Source: Anisakis pegreffii (lineage: Eukaryota; Nematoda; Chromadorea; Rhabditida; Anisakidae). From it: a stretch of 64,000 nucleotides of DNA. The DNA lies in contig JAPYMA010002941.1 of the NCBI GenBank assembly GCA_035041965.1, forward strand, positions 1 to 64,000. Direction: 5' to 3'. Shown here piece by piece: positions 1 through 13,373 of the stretch. A model generated the notes under the pieces. That model was given only the letters and a program-made list of their open reading frames with translations. It was not told where the DNA came from and did not search any database. Both the position numbers and the translations under genes were made by a program. Positions within the stretch are counted from its first letter, which is position 1. Every line of letters starts with the position of its first letter.

Positions 1-166
1 TCGTCTATTCTCAAAACCAACATACTTTCTCTCTGTTCTCCTTTCATTTTTCAACATGTAACGGACAAATGAAACGAAAATTGAGATCAAATTGCGGAAA
101 AGGAACAAAAATTCCAAAATCAAATCAAAATCAAAAATTTCACAGCAAAAACGTAAAACCACTCAC

Positions 167-3100
167 CGTTATCAGTGTGAATGTATATGAGCCGGTTCGA
201 GCGGAAATTTGATACGGAAAAAACAATACGTAGAATAGAATGGCTGAGGATGCAGTCGCAATGTTGGCGCGTGAGAAAAGTGTCGAGAAGAAAACACATT
301 GCGTGATTGAGGCAATCGCGAACAGCGTGAAAAACACCATCAATAAGGTCAGATCTGTATCGGGCATTATTTGTCCATACTGAAACAAGCAAATTTTTCA
401 CATTATCGCTGTCTTGTTCACGAAAATCTTTAGCCATTAGCCAAATCATACGCAAACGAATTAAAAAACATTATTAGAACAAAATTTCTCGCGTTCAGTT
501 TAGTGCAATTATTCGAGAAAAATGTGAAACCAATAAAACACAAAAACGCTTCGTAAACGTTGTGTAAATGTTAGTGCAAATTTGCAAAAACGTTAGCCCG
601 ATGCGGGGCTCGAACCCGCGACAGCCAGATTAAGAGTCTGGTGCTCTACCGACTGAGCTAACCGGGCACGCTCTCAACACCCAGAAATTATCTAGTAGAA
701 CCACATAGGCGGTAAGTGAAAATACTTCATAATGCTATTGGTCGGGCGAAATAAACCCGCAAACATCTGCTTCACCCCACCTTGAGAAGAGGCGACTGGC
801 CACGGTCTTGTCGTCCATACACTTGAAAACTATCGACCAAATACAATCAAAATGAACGTACTGACGGAACGGACGAAACACGTTCAAAGCAGAAATTCTC
901 TCACTACAACTACTAACCTTCAAAAGCACTGAAATGACGATGATCGATACCAGATTCAGCGTGAACGATTGCGCGGCCCAAGCAAGCCAATGCACCGCAT
1001 CACCCAAACCCATAATTCGCATCATCTCCTTCAGACGCATCTCTTTCTCGTAGACAATATTCTTGACCAACATCGATGATGGGATCATCCATGACAGTAT
1101 CACAAATATGGCCAGAAAATTCGTCACTTTAAATCTGAAATTTTCTACTGCAATCAGTAAACTTACAAAAACGTTTCAAAGAAGTACAAAAAGACGATTT
1201 CGCTGCGATCTTATCGTATATCAGCTGCGTTCTTTCTCTTCTTCTTCTGTCGATTAAAATTGTTCGCAAATGTCTCGCAATGTATCGCGAAAAAGCTTTA
1301 TATTACAGGCTCTATCTTAAACTAACTGTCTCTATACAAGAAGTTACTTCGATCACACAAATTTTACACGACAACAATCGTACAATCATAATAATGATAA
1401 CGAAAACATCAATGTTATTTGAAGAAATTAAATGGTTGATGACAAATACGAATGATTTCTAGGATCATATGAAGATTTCTTACTCAATTCACTAAAAAAC
1501 ATTGCGAAAAGTTAATCGCATTACTCAAAACATTAACTTCTGCTTTTGTAAAACATCAAATTGCTGTCATTAAATTAATCTAACCGCCGCAAACAATTCC
1601 ATTTCGAATAGATATTCATCGGAAATATTTTCAAACTGCACAATACAAAATCAATCAACCAAAACCACTCCTCACCTATCATACCCAGTACACGGATACG
1701 GCTCCTGTTGAGCGAATAGACCAGTTTTAACGCGTCGACCTGTTGCCAGCTCAACCAACGCCCTTTCGACGGCATCTTGCAAGAAACTGAACCCATACGT
1801 GAGATATTTCAAATCCACGAACGTGTTATCTCGTGATACCGGATGTCTTGCTCCATCCATACGTCCGCTCGTTCCTGAAAACAATTTCAGTTATCGCCGA
1901 AATTCTCCCCATCAAAAAATCTCTCCACAATACAACTAAATCTTTGGATAAGTAACGAGAAATAATACTGATAACATACTAAATAATAAACAGACAATAC
2001 GGATCCTAATCAAAACATAAATCAATCAGCAAATAGGTTTACACCACCGAATACTCATTCAAATTCCAAATCAATATTACTATCAATGTCGCCACTATCA
2101 CATCTATTACTATGTTGACTAATATTATTCTTTTTACTGTGGTCGTAACATCACTCTTTTTACTGCTACTGATTTTATACTCAATTTATACTGATTTATA
2201 GGATTTTATACTCAATTCACTACGAACAAAACTGCAAAAAAATGATCGCATTACTCAAAACTTTAACCTTCACTGATCCAATGAAACACTTAATCAATAC
2301 TCACCATCAACAAAATCCGGTGGATGTCGAATTTTGTACTGAACAACCGAAGGAAATTGTGTTGTGTTCGCGTCCACATCCAGAAAATAAACACCACTAA
2401 AATACTGCTGATAATCCATCAGACACAATGCTCTATCGACCATTTCCGTTTCATTCGCCACAATCACGATACGATCCAGCAAAAAACACTGCAAACACTT
2501 CGCACATTAACTCCAAACTTTATGCACAAAAATGGGCACGCATCCCAACCAAAGAGTCAATCAATGACAGCTAATTCAATCACTGAATCCCGCAGTAAAT
2601 TCATCCACTCTGATTTTGCAAAGCACCATCACCACCACCTTTATTCTATCTCTACCATTATCTTAACTAAAATACTAAAATCATTTTCATCCTCATAAGT
2701 ATCAAATCATCCAAATGAAATAGCTGTCATTGATATCGAATTATCTTCCACACACAGCACACATCCCTTCAACAACATTAACCAAATTTTACTTTAGCTA
2801 TTTTAAAACATGTCGATGAAAATTTGAAAAAAATACACGATATCGATACATTGTCAGAGATCATTTTTCATACATTCCACATCAAATCAACCAACTTTCA
2901 GTAAATTTTCTAACGGTAGAGTATACTTCCGAATCGACATTAAAAGCGACGATGAATCGTTTGAGGACAGGAAAGCGCTGGAGAGAAATTCATTGATTTC
3001 AATCAGTAACGATTCATTCACCAAATGTGTACCGCTCATCACATCGAGCATTTCTTTAATCGACTGAAAATTCATTTCGTTTGTTATCATTCTTACTTTA

Positions 3101-6100
3101 TAATTTATTACTATCATTATTGCTATTACAATCATTCACGATTATCATCAAATCGCTACTGTTTCTCTTTTTACAACAGCACTAACGTTGATACTCTTAT
3201 AGATGATACCAACCATAGATGATACTATCATACTAACTCTTATAGATGATACTATCATACTAACTCTTATAGATGATACTATCATACTAACTCTTATAGA
3301 TGATACTATGCAGATGATACTATGATACTTACTCTTATAGATGATTAACGCTGATACTAACTACAGATGATACTATGATACCAACTCTTATAGATGATAC
3401 TATGATACCAACTCTTATAGATGATAGCAACCATAGATGATACTATCATACTAACTCTTATAGATGATACTATATAGATGATACCATCATACTTTACTAC
3501 TTATAGATGAATAACGTTGATACTAACTATAATATCACTCGCAATTCCGCACAAACTCTACAACATAACATCACAAAAAGCCCATACAATCCCTCCGATA
3601 TAAATCTAAGTTTATCATCAAAAACCACTTCAGTGCATCAAATCGCACTATCATTTCGTCTACTATTCCTCCAAATACTCCAATGCAAAGAAATTTCATT
3701 TCGTTACCTCTACTAGAACTGCTGACCAAATTACAAAAACAGTTGAACTACAACAAACTGCTGCATAAAATCTCTCAATGGAACAACCAATTCAACTCAA
3801 TTCAACAACTATTCAACTAAAATTCAAACCATCTCAATTCTCTAGGAAAAAACAGTTCCGAATAAAATAACCTGAGCAGCTGATGGCAAATCGCTTTGCG
3901 ATAAAGAATCCTGCAGAGATGGCGCAATCTGATTGAAATCAATCACTGAATCTCGCAGTAAATTCATCCATCGCAGTGGCTCGTTCAACTGAAAAACACA
4001 TTAAGCAATATTGAACAGTTCGATTCGTAAAAAAAACACTCAAATCACAGTCACAATATTAATGATAATCAAATCGCTTAAACCAACTCAGCACAAACCA
4101 TATGACAACATAACACAATTTCATAACATTGCTATCAACCAAAACAACCCCAATCTTCACAATAACACACTCACCCACATTATTCACAGCACTACCGCAA
4201 TATCTCTCACAACATCTCAATAAAAACCATTACAAAATAACTCCAATTTCGTCCGAAACAAAAGCGATACGATCTCGATTAAATCGCTAAGCAATCACCA
4301 ACTACCTTGTCGACGATGGCCTGAACAGCTGGTGAATCAGGACCCACCAACAGATAACCAACGAAGAGTTGTTTCATCTTCCTCAACGACGGTTCCTCCA
4401 AAAACGAACAATTCGATTCTACAATAACACTTGCTATTTATTCAAATCACTGCGCAATATCAAAATCCTCATAAACAACAGCACAGCAAAAGCATCTTTT
4501 CGATGCAGTTAGCCAACTGAACAAATTATAAAACTGCCTCAATTCTGAGTCTGAAATTTGCTTGCATTCATTAGGATATGCTAAAATAAGCTCGAAACAT
4601 CTCATTACCTTCTAACCACATCTTCAAAGCAACTTTTGTAATTCAATTCAAACCATCTCAAATTTAATGAATCCTCAACTCCTCTATTGAAAAGGTCCGT
4701 CCGAATGATTCTGAATGATCCGTTGATTTTGTTCGAAAAGGGATGGATTGAAGAGCTGAAGGGAGAGAACCTGGCTGAATGGGTATATTTCCACAGTATT
4801 TGCCATCGCCACTGTCGTGCTCGTCTCGACCCGGTGTTACACCTCTCAGAAATCGAAACATTCGATTTGTATCTTCTTCGAACATTGAATACGACGAGAT
4901 TACTTTCTTCGCCATTGTGTCTTCATTTACACTCTCCAACGCTGAACATTCATCAATCGAGTAAGCATTAATTATGATAGATAACTATCATTATGATTAT
5001 ATATTACTGCATAATATTATTACTATTATAATAATTACATTATTACTATTACATATTATGATATTACTATTATTGTGATTACATTATATTACATGAAATA
5101 TGATATTACTATTACTATTATGCCATTATTACATGCTATGATTAATATTACTGCATATTATTATTACTATATCTTACTGTCACCGTCATTATCATCAATA
5201 TGTATGTCACAATATTATTCTTTTCATATTGTTAATATTACCGATATTACCATTAAAATTGGATATCACTACCATATTAAATAATACTACTGAGATTATT
5301 ACTACAAGCACCCTTCATATCATCATAAATCTCAAGCCAATCCGAAATATGCCCTTACCGAAAACAATTCTAAAATTTTATCGACTTCATTTGGACAGTT
5401 TAAAAGCAAAAACTAAAATATTCACCATTCCAAACATTCAATCACAAAATACGTAAACACCATCATATTGTTCGATGGAAGGAAGTGAAAAGTTAAAAAA
5501 ACAAACGATTTTTATGACAGAAAATGGCGTTCGATATTGACTTCGGATCACTGAAATTGACCGATTGCAAAGTGGTAAAAATGTTTCTGATAGCATCATC
5601 TGATGCGATATCGTTCAACAATTTGATTGCGTCGTCAATGTTTTGATAGCTCGCTGCTGATGTACCATTCTCGATCGGTGTGGTTCGATTGAACGTCGAG
5701 GCGATCTTAATTTCTTATTGAAGTTTTAAATTTTAAATATTGAGAACCATTTTAAATATTGTCAGTTGAATTAATTTTTAAATACACTACCATCTCAAAC
5801 AATACTGAGAGCCCATGAATCGTTTCATTGCTATTGTATTTGCATTAAACCACATCACTAAACAACACCTTCAACACTCTAAATTCTAAAATTCCCTTCT
5901 CGAATTCGATAATTCAATCTGTTTCCGTTGTCAGTAATGCCAAAATCGTAGATTTCAAAACGTTTAAATGTTTCTGTAAATATGTTCAAAGAAACATCTT
6001 GAAAAAACGACGAAGAAATGTGCCGTATTCAAAGCTGTCGAAATAACTATAAAAGGACCACGCAAACTGATCATTCCACCTAATTTCTGATAGATAACGC

Positions 6101-9100
6101 AGAGTAATCGAATCAAAAATACGTTAACAAATTAAAACGACTAACAAAAAATTTGCTGCAAATGACAAAATTCCCGAGCAAAATCAATCATCATCCACTA
6201 ATCAATTCACTCACTATATTCTTGACTTTCGTTGGCTCAATGTCATCAAAACCATCGCGAAACGGGCCAAACGCAGTGGCCACCGCCAGTCGTCCCAACG
6301 TAATCTCGCACAACTGTTCCGACTCATTAACGCCCGACACCATTCGAATACCACTTTCGCGAATCTTTTTATCGCACAAAAAGTCGAATTTCTCATCCGA
6401 TAACGGCAATTCGAGAACACTTTGCAGTTCGATTTTAGTCGTAATCTAAAATTGTGCGTTATTTCCTAACAAATGCTCACTTTTCCATTCCAAATATCCG
6501 ATTTTTCATCGCATCCAATCCAACGAACCAATCCAATCGCCCACTTGACTTTTGTCACCGCAAACAATTTTTGTAAAACAATTCAAAACAGAACTCGACG
6601 TATGATCGATCGATAAGAATCACCCAGATTGAACATTCATAACCCATGCAATTCTGCCGATGCCAATTTCTGTTTAAGCTTGATGATGCAAAATGATTAT
6701 CCGTCAAACTTTCGAAATTCTACAGTAAATTCACCTTGAATACACCTGATAATCCTACTTATTATCCCTCGAATTTCTTATCAAAAATAGATTATCGTCC
6801 ACATAAGATATGTCCAAACTCAAAGAGTTTCTCTGAATACAAATTCACCACAACTCGATGTCACCATTCACCAATCTAACCAGACTACTACCGAAAACTT
6901 ACCTAACAGCATATTGGCCATTATGATTCGAAAACGCTAATTCCTAACGAAATTAAATTTGCCAAATTCTACCAATAATTTGCCATTTATCATATCAAAA
7001 ATCCTTTCTATACGCCATGATGAAACAAAACACTTTTCTCAATCAACTAAGTGAGAATATCTGCGAAAATTTGGTTTATTTGCAAAATAACAAAACGGAT
7101 GTTTGAAAGGTTTTGAAAATGGGAATATTTGGGAAAAAAGCAGAAAATTGACAAAACGGATGTTTAAAAATCTTTAAAGTTGCAAAAACCAACAACCTCT
7201 TGGTATGCTTTTAGTGCAAATAATGGCGTTATGGATGCGTTCAGGAGATTTTTGGCAAAATCCGTGTCAGCATCCGTTAAAACTTTAATGAATTCAACGG
7301 CACTTTCGTTCGAGTCGAAAAATTTCGCTATTGGAATCGACTCGTTCAAGAAGTTGCGCACACTTGCTTGCGGTGAACCCCTTCCGATCGCTTCAATCAG
7401 ATCAATCAGCTGATCAAGTCTCGATGACCACAGTGTTGTGTTCGATCCGAACTCAGCCATCAATTGCGCCCATTCTCGTCCGCTTGTCGTCAGTCTATAA
7501 TCAACATCACTTCATTCTATCTTCATCTATCACTAGGATAACTATCACGAAACAATATAAAATTGAACAAATGACCAAATAACAAATTAATCAATAAAAG
7601 AATCAGTACAAAAACATTCAAAGAAACGAACGAAATAAGATTCAACAAAATATGAACAAAACAAACCAAACGAATAATATATCAGATAATTAGATACAAT
7701 CCAAATCATAGCCTGGCTCATGCTCGATATTGCTACACCACTCGGTTTCAAGCAAAACTTTCCTCCGCTAATCGGACCGAAAGCGTTGGGTTTCGATGTC
7801 AAAAGGAACTAAATAAACAGTAAACTCTAAAGAAATGAACAAAAAACTGAAACTAACAGCGATTGTTCCGTTGAATTTGTATTGATGAAGTTCGTATCGT
7901 TGCCAGTTGTTGGTGTTGCGTAACATCGATTCATAAATGAGCACAAAAAACCTTGTGCAAACGGTAAAATACCGGACGATGGGAAACCTTTTGCGTCATA
8001 ATGACCTTAAATCAACAAAATTACTTCAAAAATATTTTTTCCAAGCAACCTCAAAACGAATATCAACCTCATTTAGGTCAACAACTTATTCAATAGCTTG
8101 CAAAACTCTCACTGAATCTCCCAAACCCAATCCTATTCCAACTCAATGTCACTTCTTAATGATATCCTGATATCTCAAAAACTGATGCCACTTTAAAACT
8201 GCTAAACTGCCATAGCTGAAAAAATTTCAATAAGTTTGGATAATCAAAATTTTCTGATGCCATAATGAAGTTCCTCGATAAGTAATTGCAATTTTCAATG
8301 CCCGTCTGTGCATAAAGCAAAGACTTTTGTCACACAAACCGCTCTGACTCAATATTATAAATCATATCACACCACATATCCTAATACAATCTAATTTATT
8401 CAATTCCTGTTTTATCGTTTCCTCTGCTTCACCGCATTACCATCACCTATACAAAATGTGATACGAACGAAATTTGTACGTACTGATCATAAATGAATCA
8501 TAAACATAATTCGCTCTAACATCAACAAAAATGATTTTCGCCCAATAAATGCGATTAATCACTAATATCAACATATCAACAAATCAACTAATATCAACAA
8601 AAATGATTTTCGCCCATTAAATACGATTATTCATAATCCTCTTACTCTACTTCATATTCACCAGCAAAATACCACCATTTCATCATTCCAAACGAATCGA
8701 ATAGACAAACACACCACTGTGTAATATGGGCATGCGTGTTTGCATAGTCACATCACCAAATGCATGTTTTCGGGTGTTAAAACACAAAAGTGATTTATTC
8801 ACTTCATGTTAGAATCTCGCTTCTACAGTAACCAACAACAACAGCAACAATTCTCAGCTCAAAGTAAGCAACAAAATTCCCATCGTACAGTAATCCCCCA
8901 CCAATAGTTTTTGACAATAAGCAACAAGATCATTGAAATTACAGTATTTAGCAAAAATTTTGCTTTAGTGATAGTTTCAAATATTTTGCTTCGGTAACGG
9001 TATTCACAGTTGAATTTGCTGAACTTTCGCGATAACATTTTCGGGAAAAATGCGAAAAATATAATGGAATCTATCGTTAGTGGTTTGAAATTTACAAAGT

Positions 9101-9218
9101 GGAAAAATTTATAAATTAACTTACAAAGTGGACATGAAACGTAAAAATCCCTTGTTCGTACCAAAACTAAAATGGCGAACAATATCACTGGAATGATGAG
9201 TTCGAGTGTTAACCAAAT
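167..9218 (-). CDS. ABCA-family ABC transporter, N-terminal half (partial, multi-exon)
   Basis: Full-length ABCA transporters move lipids across membranes. Phase-compatible exons in coding order: 9125-9218, 7858-8005, one unresolved near 7700-7808, 7197-7494, 6215-6445, 5519-5705, 4771-4941, 4306-4418, 3872-3988, 2896-3063, 2305-2488, 1676-1874, 918-1134, 167-379. The first carries TM1 (LELIIPVILFAILVLVRTR). A codon split across the next junction makes the conserved cysteine of CHYDAKGFPSSG, the ABCA luminal motif. Later landmarks are VQYKIRHPP, YGFSFLQDAVERAL, KTGLFAQQEPYPC, KNIVYEKEMRLKEMMRIMGL and QCVFFSTLFSRANIATA, as in ABCA1/ABCA4. Both ATPase domains and the second membrane half lie outside the window. 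The exon with the usual N-terminal LLWKN-type motif was not found. Family assignment is firm. Which ABCA member it is cannot be told, and the donor at 5518 is weak. Confidence 0.92.
595..667 (-). tRNA. tRNA-Lys (anticodon CTT)
   Basis: Read on the minus strand, this folds as a standard cloverleaf: acceptor GCCCGGT pairs with ATCGGGC (one G-U), D stem GCTC/GAGC, anticodon arm CCAGA-CTCTTAA-TCTGG, T arm GCGGG-TTCGAGC-CCCGC. The anticodon CTT reads lysine AAG. Base 595 would be the discriminator. A T-run (complement of 586-590) a few bases downstream is a normal Pol III terminator, and A- and B-box sequences are intact. It lies inside an ABCA intron (380-917), on the same strand as that gene, and should be transcribed independently. 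Confidence 0.97.
3185..3536. repeat. Minisatellite, ~27-bp unit
   Basis: Tandem, partly degenerate copies of a unit containing CTTATAGATGATACTATCAT and ACTAACT. The central units near 3220-3300 are almost identical. The outer units are shortened or rearranged (for example ATGCAGATGATACTATGATA). The array fills much of the intron between ABCA exons 2896-3063 and 3872-3988. Confidence 0.9.
4975..5330. repeat. AT-rich low-complexity tract (ATT/TAC-type)
   Basis: Irregular runs of ATTATTACTATTA-like sequence in the ABCA intron between exons 4771-4941 and 5519-5705. Short open frames here only reflect composition. Confidence 0.75.
8006..9124. other. ABCA intron with a duplicated 38-bp block
   Basis: The TM1 exon and the CHYDAKG exon join in phase, so this is one intron of about 1.1 kb. 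It contains two near-identical blocks beginning ATCAACAAAAATGATTTTCG, at 8521-8558 and 8593-8630, about 72 bases apart and differing at only a few positions. An open frame at 8720-8785 on the minus strand looks slightly protein-like but has no acceptor and is not needed for phase. Confidence 0.5.
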
Positions 9219-9661
9219 CTACAAAACAATTTGCAGCTTCAAAGACGCAAAATGCATTTTTACGATATTCTCAAATAGAGCAAATAAGATTTATTTCTCG
9301 TCTACATGATACAATTCTCTCCGAAATATTTTCACTTATGGAAATTTGAACACAATTTTGGCAAATCCCAAATCACGTTTCAGGATCACAGTGAGAAAAA
9401 CAAAATCTTTCTCAGATATTTCCAAAAAGAAAGAAAGTTGAACCTATAATTTCTTGAAATCCAAATGAAATAATACCAACTAAATCAAATTCTCTCCCAA
9501 CTGCTCAAATTCAAATAGTTCTCTACTCATTTTCGTTATTACTACTATGCTTTTTCACTTCCAAAAAATACAAATCTTTTCCAAAATGATACAGATTGCT
9601 GTGATATAGTTCGAGATCTTCAATAGCTGAGTTCGAAAACAAATTCAAAAAAATTGCAAAC

Positions 9662-9719
9662 CTTTTGGCGTTTTTTGATCATAACTCCCTTCCATAGCAA
9701 CAGCCTCAGTTGTCGCCAT
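9662..9719 (-). CDS. Possible first coding exon of the ABCA gene
   Basis: An ATG opens a 19-codon stretch (MATTEAVAMEGSYDQKTPK) ending at an AAAAG|GTTTGC donor, about 440 bases upstream of the TM1 exon on the same strand. Its composition is protein-like and its position suits the cytosolic N-terminus of the transporter. Its phase does not join the TM1 exon directly, so at least one small exon would have to lie between them. It could instead belong to an unrelated gene. Confidence 0.35.
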
Positions 9720-10106
9720 ATTGAGATCATTCAGAAAGGAAATAACTGAAATTGAAACGATCACTCATCAAATTCAAAATCAACCATAATAACGCAATCG
9801 TACGAAACTGTCTCTATGTTTTCACCGGAACTTGCAACTGTTTTTGCTCCCAATTTTCAACATTTATCATTATGTAAACACTGTACTTTTAGAATTCTCA
9901 AAACATCATTTCGATGAAGGTGCAAATCAAAACATATGAGATACACATATGGAAAATGCAACATCTTTGTTGCATATTCACATAAAATGCATGCTAATAG
10001 CCAAAAGCACTGTTTGAAAGCTGCGAAATTGTATCAAAAAAAGGAAGGCGAAACAAATTGTATCAAAAATCAAATGATGTTATTATCTACAAATAAAATC
10101 TTTTAG

Positions 10107-10268
10107 GAATTTGATAAAGGAAGGCGAAGCAATGCAATGGACATGAAAAAGACAATCTTATCAACAGAAGAGGATTCGGATAATCTGTGGAAGCTCAACC
10201 GTCATAATCAGTCGAAGATATCGTCAGCCAGCAGTAGTGGCCATCAAAGTATTGAATTCATGTTTTAA
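10107..10268 (+). CDS. Possible terminal exon of an unrecognised gene
   Basis: A TTTTAG acceptor is followed by 53 in-phase codons and a TAA. The peptide begins EFDKGRRSNAMDMKKTILS and includes EEDSDNLWKLNRHNQ and SSASSSGHQS: polar, acidic then Ser-rich, and better balanced than random AT-rich DNA. A possible upstream mini-exon (about 9893-9919, peptide NSQNIISMK, flanked by CTTTTAG and GAAG|GTGC) is also phase 0. No family is recognised and no start codon is assigned. The opposite strand has stops here. Confidence 0.35.
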   Translation, partial: EFDKGRRSNAMDMKKTILSTEEDSDNLWKLNRHNQSKISSASSSGHQSIEFMF

Positions 10269-11419
10269 CTATTAATTAAAGTTTCGAAGTGTATTAAGAC
10301 GTATGTTTTAAGATTATTAGTAGCCAGCATTGGACTATAATATTTTACTGTTGTATTGTATCATATATCCACCGCCATTATCATACTGTATTATTTCGAC
10401 TCAGTACTTCAAATAAAAGTATTTACTATTAATATTACCACAGCGCTTCAACTCAACAAGACCACATTTTTAATGCTATCTTATAGATTTTTCTACTCAT
10501 CCTTCACTTTACCTTTAACATTACTCTTCTTACCGTTATCATCATTACTGAGATCTTCATTACCACTACGTTATCAGTATATTATCAAAGTTATCATACA
10601 CTTGCTATCTCCATTCAATTGTCCGCATTTCGTCATTGGTCTATCAGCCTAATCACTAGTATCGCAATAGAAAGATCGTTCATTCCGACAACATATCAGT
10701 CAGCACCTACCAATTCCTTATGCAAGCACACGCCAACTTAGAAACTAACAAAGTGACGGATGGATTATCGAAAACAAATTCGATAAGAAAACATGAATTC
10801 GAGATTCAAAACACCTGTGGAAAATATTCATAATTGGAGCACAAATTGGAAATTCTAATGTAAACGGAAACTACTTCCTTTAGATTTTCACTTCGTATTT
10901 GCAGAAGATGTTGTATATTCAAAGCAGACTAAATGCAAAAGACATGATCATCTTAGAAAAGTTTTATTCGAGAAACTTTTCACTGAATCAAGCTGCTGGC
11001 ATAATGCTGAAACTATTCAATAAATGAAATTACAGATTGCTACACTGCAAAATAAGTAAGCAGGATGAAAATGTGGAATAACAAAGAAAAATTTCAATAA
11101 TCACATAAATCCTCTGCACAAAATCATTGCGAAAAATAAGACAATAAGAAAAATATTTGATAACGATTAAAACGAAAGAAATAAGACAGCAAAAATCATT
11201 CTTAATGATATGATAAGATTGTGATGCGCTAAGAAGTAATGAAGATAGAACGAAAACTGATAGTTCTTTACAAAATTTATGATAGTATTATCATACTTCA
11301 CCTTCTTGATATCGCATCTACTTGCGCCCCCTTCCAAAAATATAAATTTTGAAGGATAAAATGAATCATTCAAATTTACCTACACTGCAACAACATGTTG
11401 CCATAAATAATACTAAATG

Positions 11420-11795
11420 TATACAACAATTAAAAATAATAACAACTACTACAATAGTGATTGTAATGAACAATAAGGATTATAATAATAATAACTCAAA
11501 TAACGACAACTTCGACAGTATAATTATCAATAATGAACAGAGCTACATGGTCATTAAAATAATGATAACAATATTAATGATATTGAATGGTGGGAATTGA
11601 ACCAAAAAACTTGAAAATAATAACTACAACTATAATAGTGACTGTAATGAACAATAATGATTACAATAATAATAACTTAAATAACGACAACTTTGACAGT
11701 ATAATTATCAATAAGAAACACAGCTACATGTTCACTAAAATAATAACAATATTAATGACACTGAATGGTGGGAACTGGACCAAAAAACTTTTCTT
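11420..11795. repeat. Two-copy tandem duplication (~180 bp)
   Basis: Copy 1 (about 11424-11607) and copy 2 (about 11608-11791) align along their length with small changes. Shared anchors include GTATAATTATCAATAA, ACAATATTAATGA and GAATGGTGGGAA. The unit is Asn-codon-like ATAATAA sequence. The short ORFs in each copy are parallel by-products of the repeat. Confidence 0.9.
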
Positions 11796-12364
11796 ATGAG
11801 TGAGTTTCCTTTAGCATGGTTCATTGGAACGCTGGCTGGTTACTATGGTAAAAGCTAAACAAATAAATAAACTTACTAATAGTAAGATGTACTGCAAGCA
11901 TTTCTACATTTTCACTGATCGATTAAATGAACACAGTCTATATCACCTACACGATTTGTTTGCAATCTTGCAAAAATAGACAAAGTAAATATTTACGCTT
12001 TCTGTTTACTTTACTGATAATATTCTCGCTTGATGATTCTATTTGATAAACGAACGACTGATTTTGTTTGGACAATTATTAAGCATGATGCTTGCTTGAT
12101 AGAGAAACATTCATGCTGAATTCTGAACATCTATGAATCCAATTCTGAATTGTGAACATGAGTCAGGAGACATGACACGATAAAGAACGATGCAAACAAT
12201 GTTAACAAATTGATAATAATAGTGCTGATAACGTGACAATAATGATGATAGTGAAAGCCATAACAATTCTAGCAAAAATATCGAATTAATCCTGCAGTTT
12301 AAGACTGAAACATGCATTACGAAATGATAATTACGAAATAATAAACAAAAATCTAAACACTCAC

Positions 12365-13172
12365 TAACACAGACAACCGCTGAATTTGATCACCTCCCAA
12401 GGCAGTCTCTCCTGATTGTTCCACAGCTAATCGAATGAAATGAACAGCTGATTGTAAATTTTTTCACAAAAAAATAGACTAATTCCGATTCAGTGCAACA
12501 TTTCATCACAACACGAACAACACTCTCAAAGTGGGCGATACAATCTTGCTTCTCTTGGCGTTTTATCCACTTAAGACGTTACCATTGCGATGCGATTCCT
12601 GCAAAAATCGCTACCTAGGCACACCGTTCACCAATTAACGGAACTCGCATTTCACTTTAGAGGTGTTCACAAATATCAATTTCTTACCCACTAAACGGGA
12701 ATGAATCTGGGCAAATCATGCAATGCTTTATAGCGCAGATGCAGAAGGATAAAACACGGTGTAGAGATTGGATGGCAATATATATGTAGGAGAGATTTGC
12801 CGTTTAAATTGAAGTACAACAGATCAACAAACAATTGAAATGGTTACCCACCTGACAGGGAATACTCACAATCAAGACAAATACCACTGTGTAGCCGAGA
12901 TTGACCATCATTAATATTTGTTCTGAACATACACGCTAACTACAACCTTACAAAAGTTATGTGATTATAAGAGATTAGAGGTAATCCTTAATAATCACAA
13001 TTGGTACATATACCGGAGAAATTGAATTCTCTCTATCCTGAAAGAAAAAATTAGGAGGAAAAATAAACATCACCTTCCAGATGGGTATCAGTAGAACACA
13101 AAAATTCATGAAGACATGCATCCAAATCGCTAACTTTAGAGAGTCATGCCGCTGGGCGACAGCAGTGGTCAT
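12365..13172 (-). CDS. Possible small multi-exon gene with hydrophobic segments, unrecognised
   Basis: Three protein-like pieces lie in order on the minus strand. An ATG at 13172 opens MTTAVAQRHDSLKLAIW followed by a hydrophobic stretch (MNFCVLLIPIW), ending at AAG|GTGATG (13073). A short block after TTTCTTTCAG ends in a second hydrophobic piece near 12863-12905 (MVNLGYTVVFVLIVSIPC) before CAG|GTGGGT. An exon at 12365-12447 gives VHFIRLAVEQSGETAL and ends at GTTA|GTGAGTG. The first intron would be only about 36 bases. Codon phases do not all connect, so exons are missing or misread. It may encode a small membrane protein; no family is assigned. Confidence 0.35.
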
Positions 13173-13373
13173 GTTCAACAATCATGTTCGCCGAAGTGAA
13201 AATATTAGTGAAATTTAGTGGCAGTTGCACAAAACAGGCGTGATCTGGATCGAATGATGCAAAAAAATTCATATGTTACTGAGCAAACTTGAGAAGACGG
13301 TAGCCTTAATGATGGCACCCAACATACTATCAAGAAAATTGCTATTTCTCCTCAAGAAAAAAGAATCCGAAAA

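Noticed and set aside
735..917. Extension of the ABCA membrane exon past 918
   Set aside because: The frame stays open by chance beyond the donor at 917. The true continuation is exon 167-379, which joins in phase and matches ABCA.
3872..3988. Exon border alternatives from similarity to 2577-2607
   Set aside because: The intronic copy lacks splice sites and frame, so it was not treated as an alternative exon.
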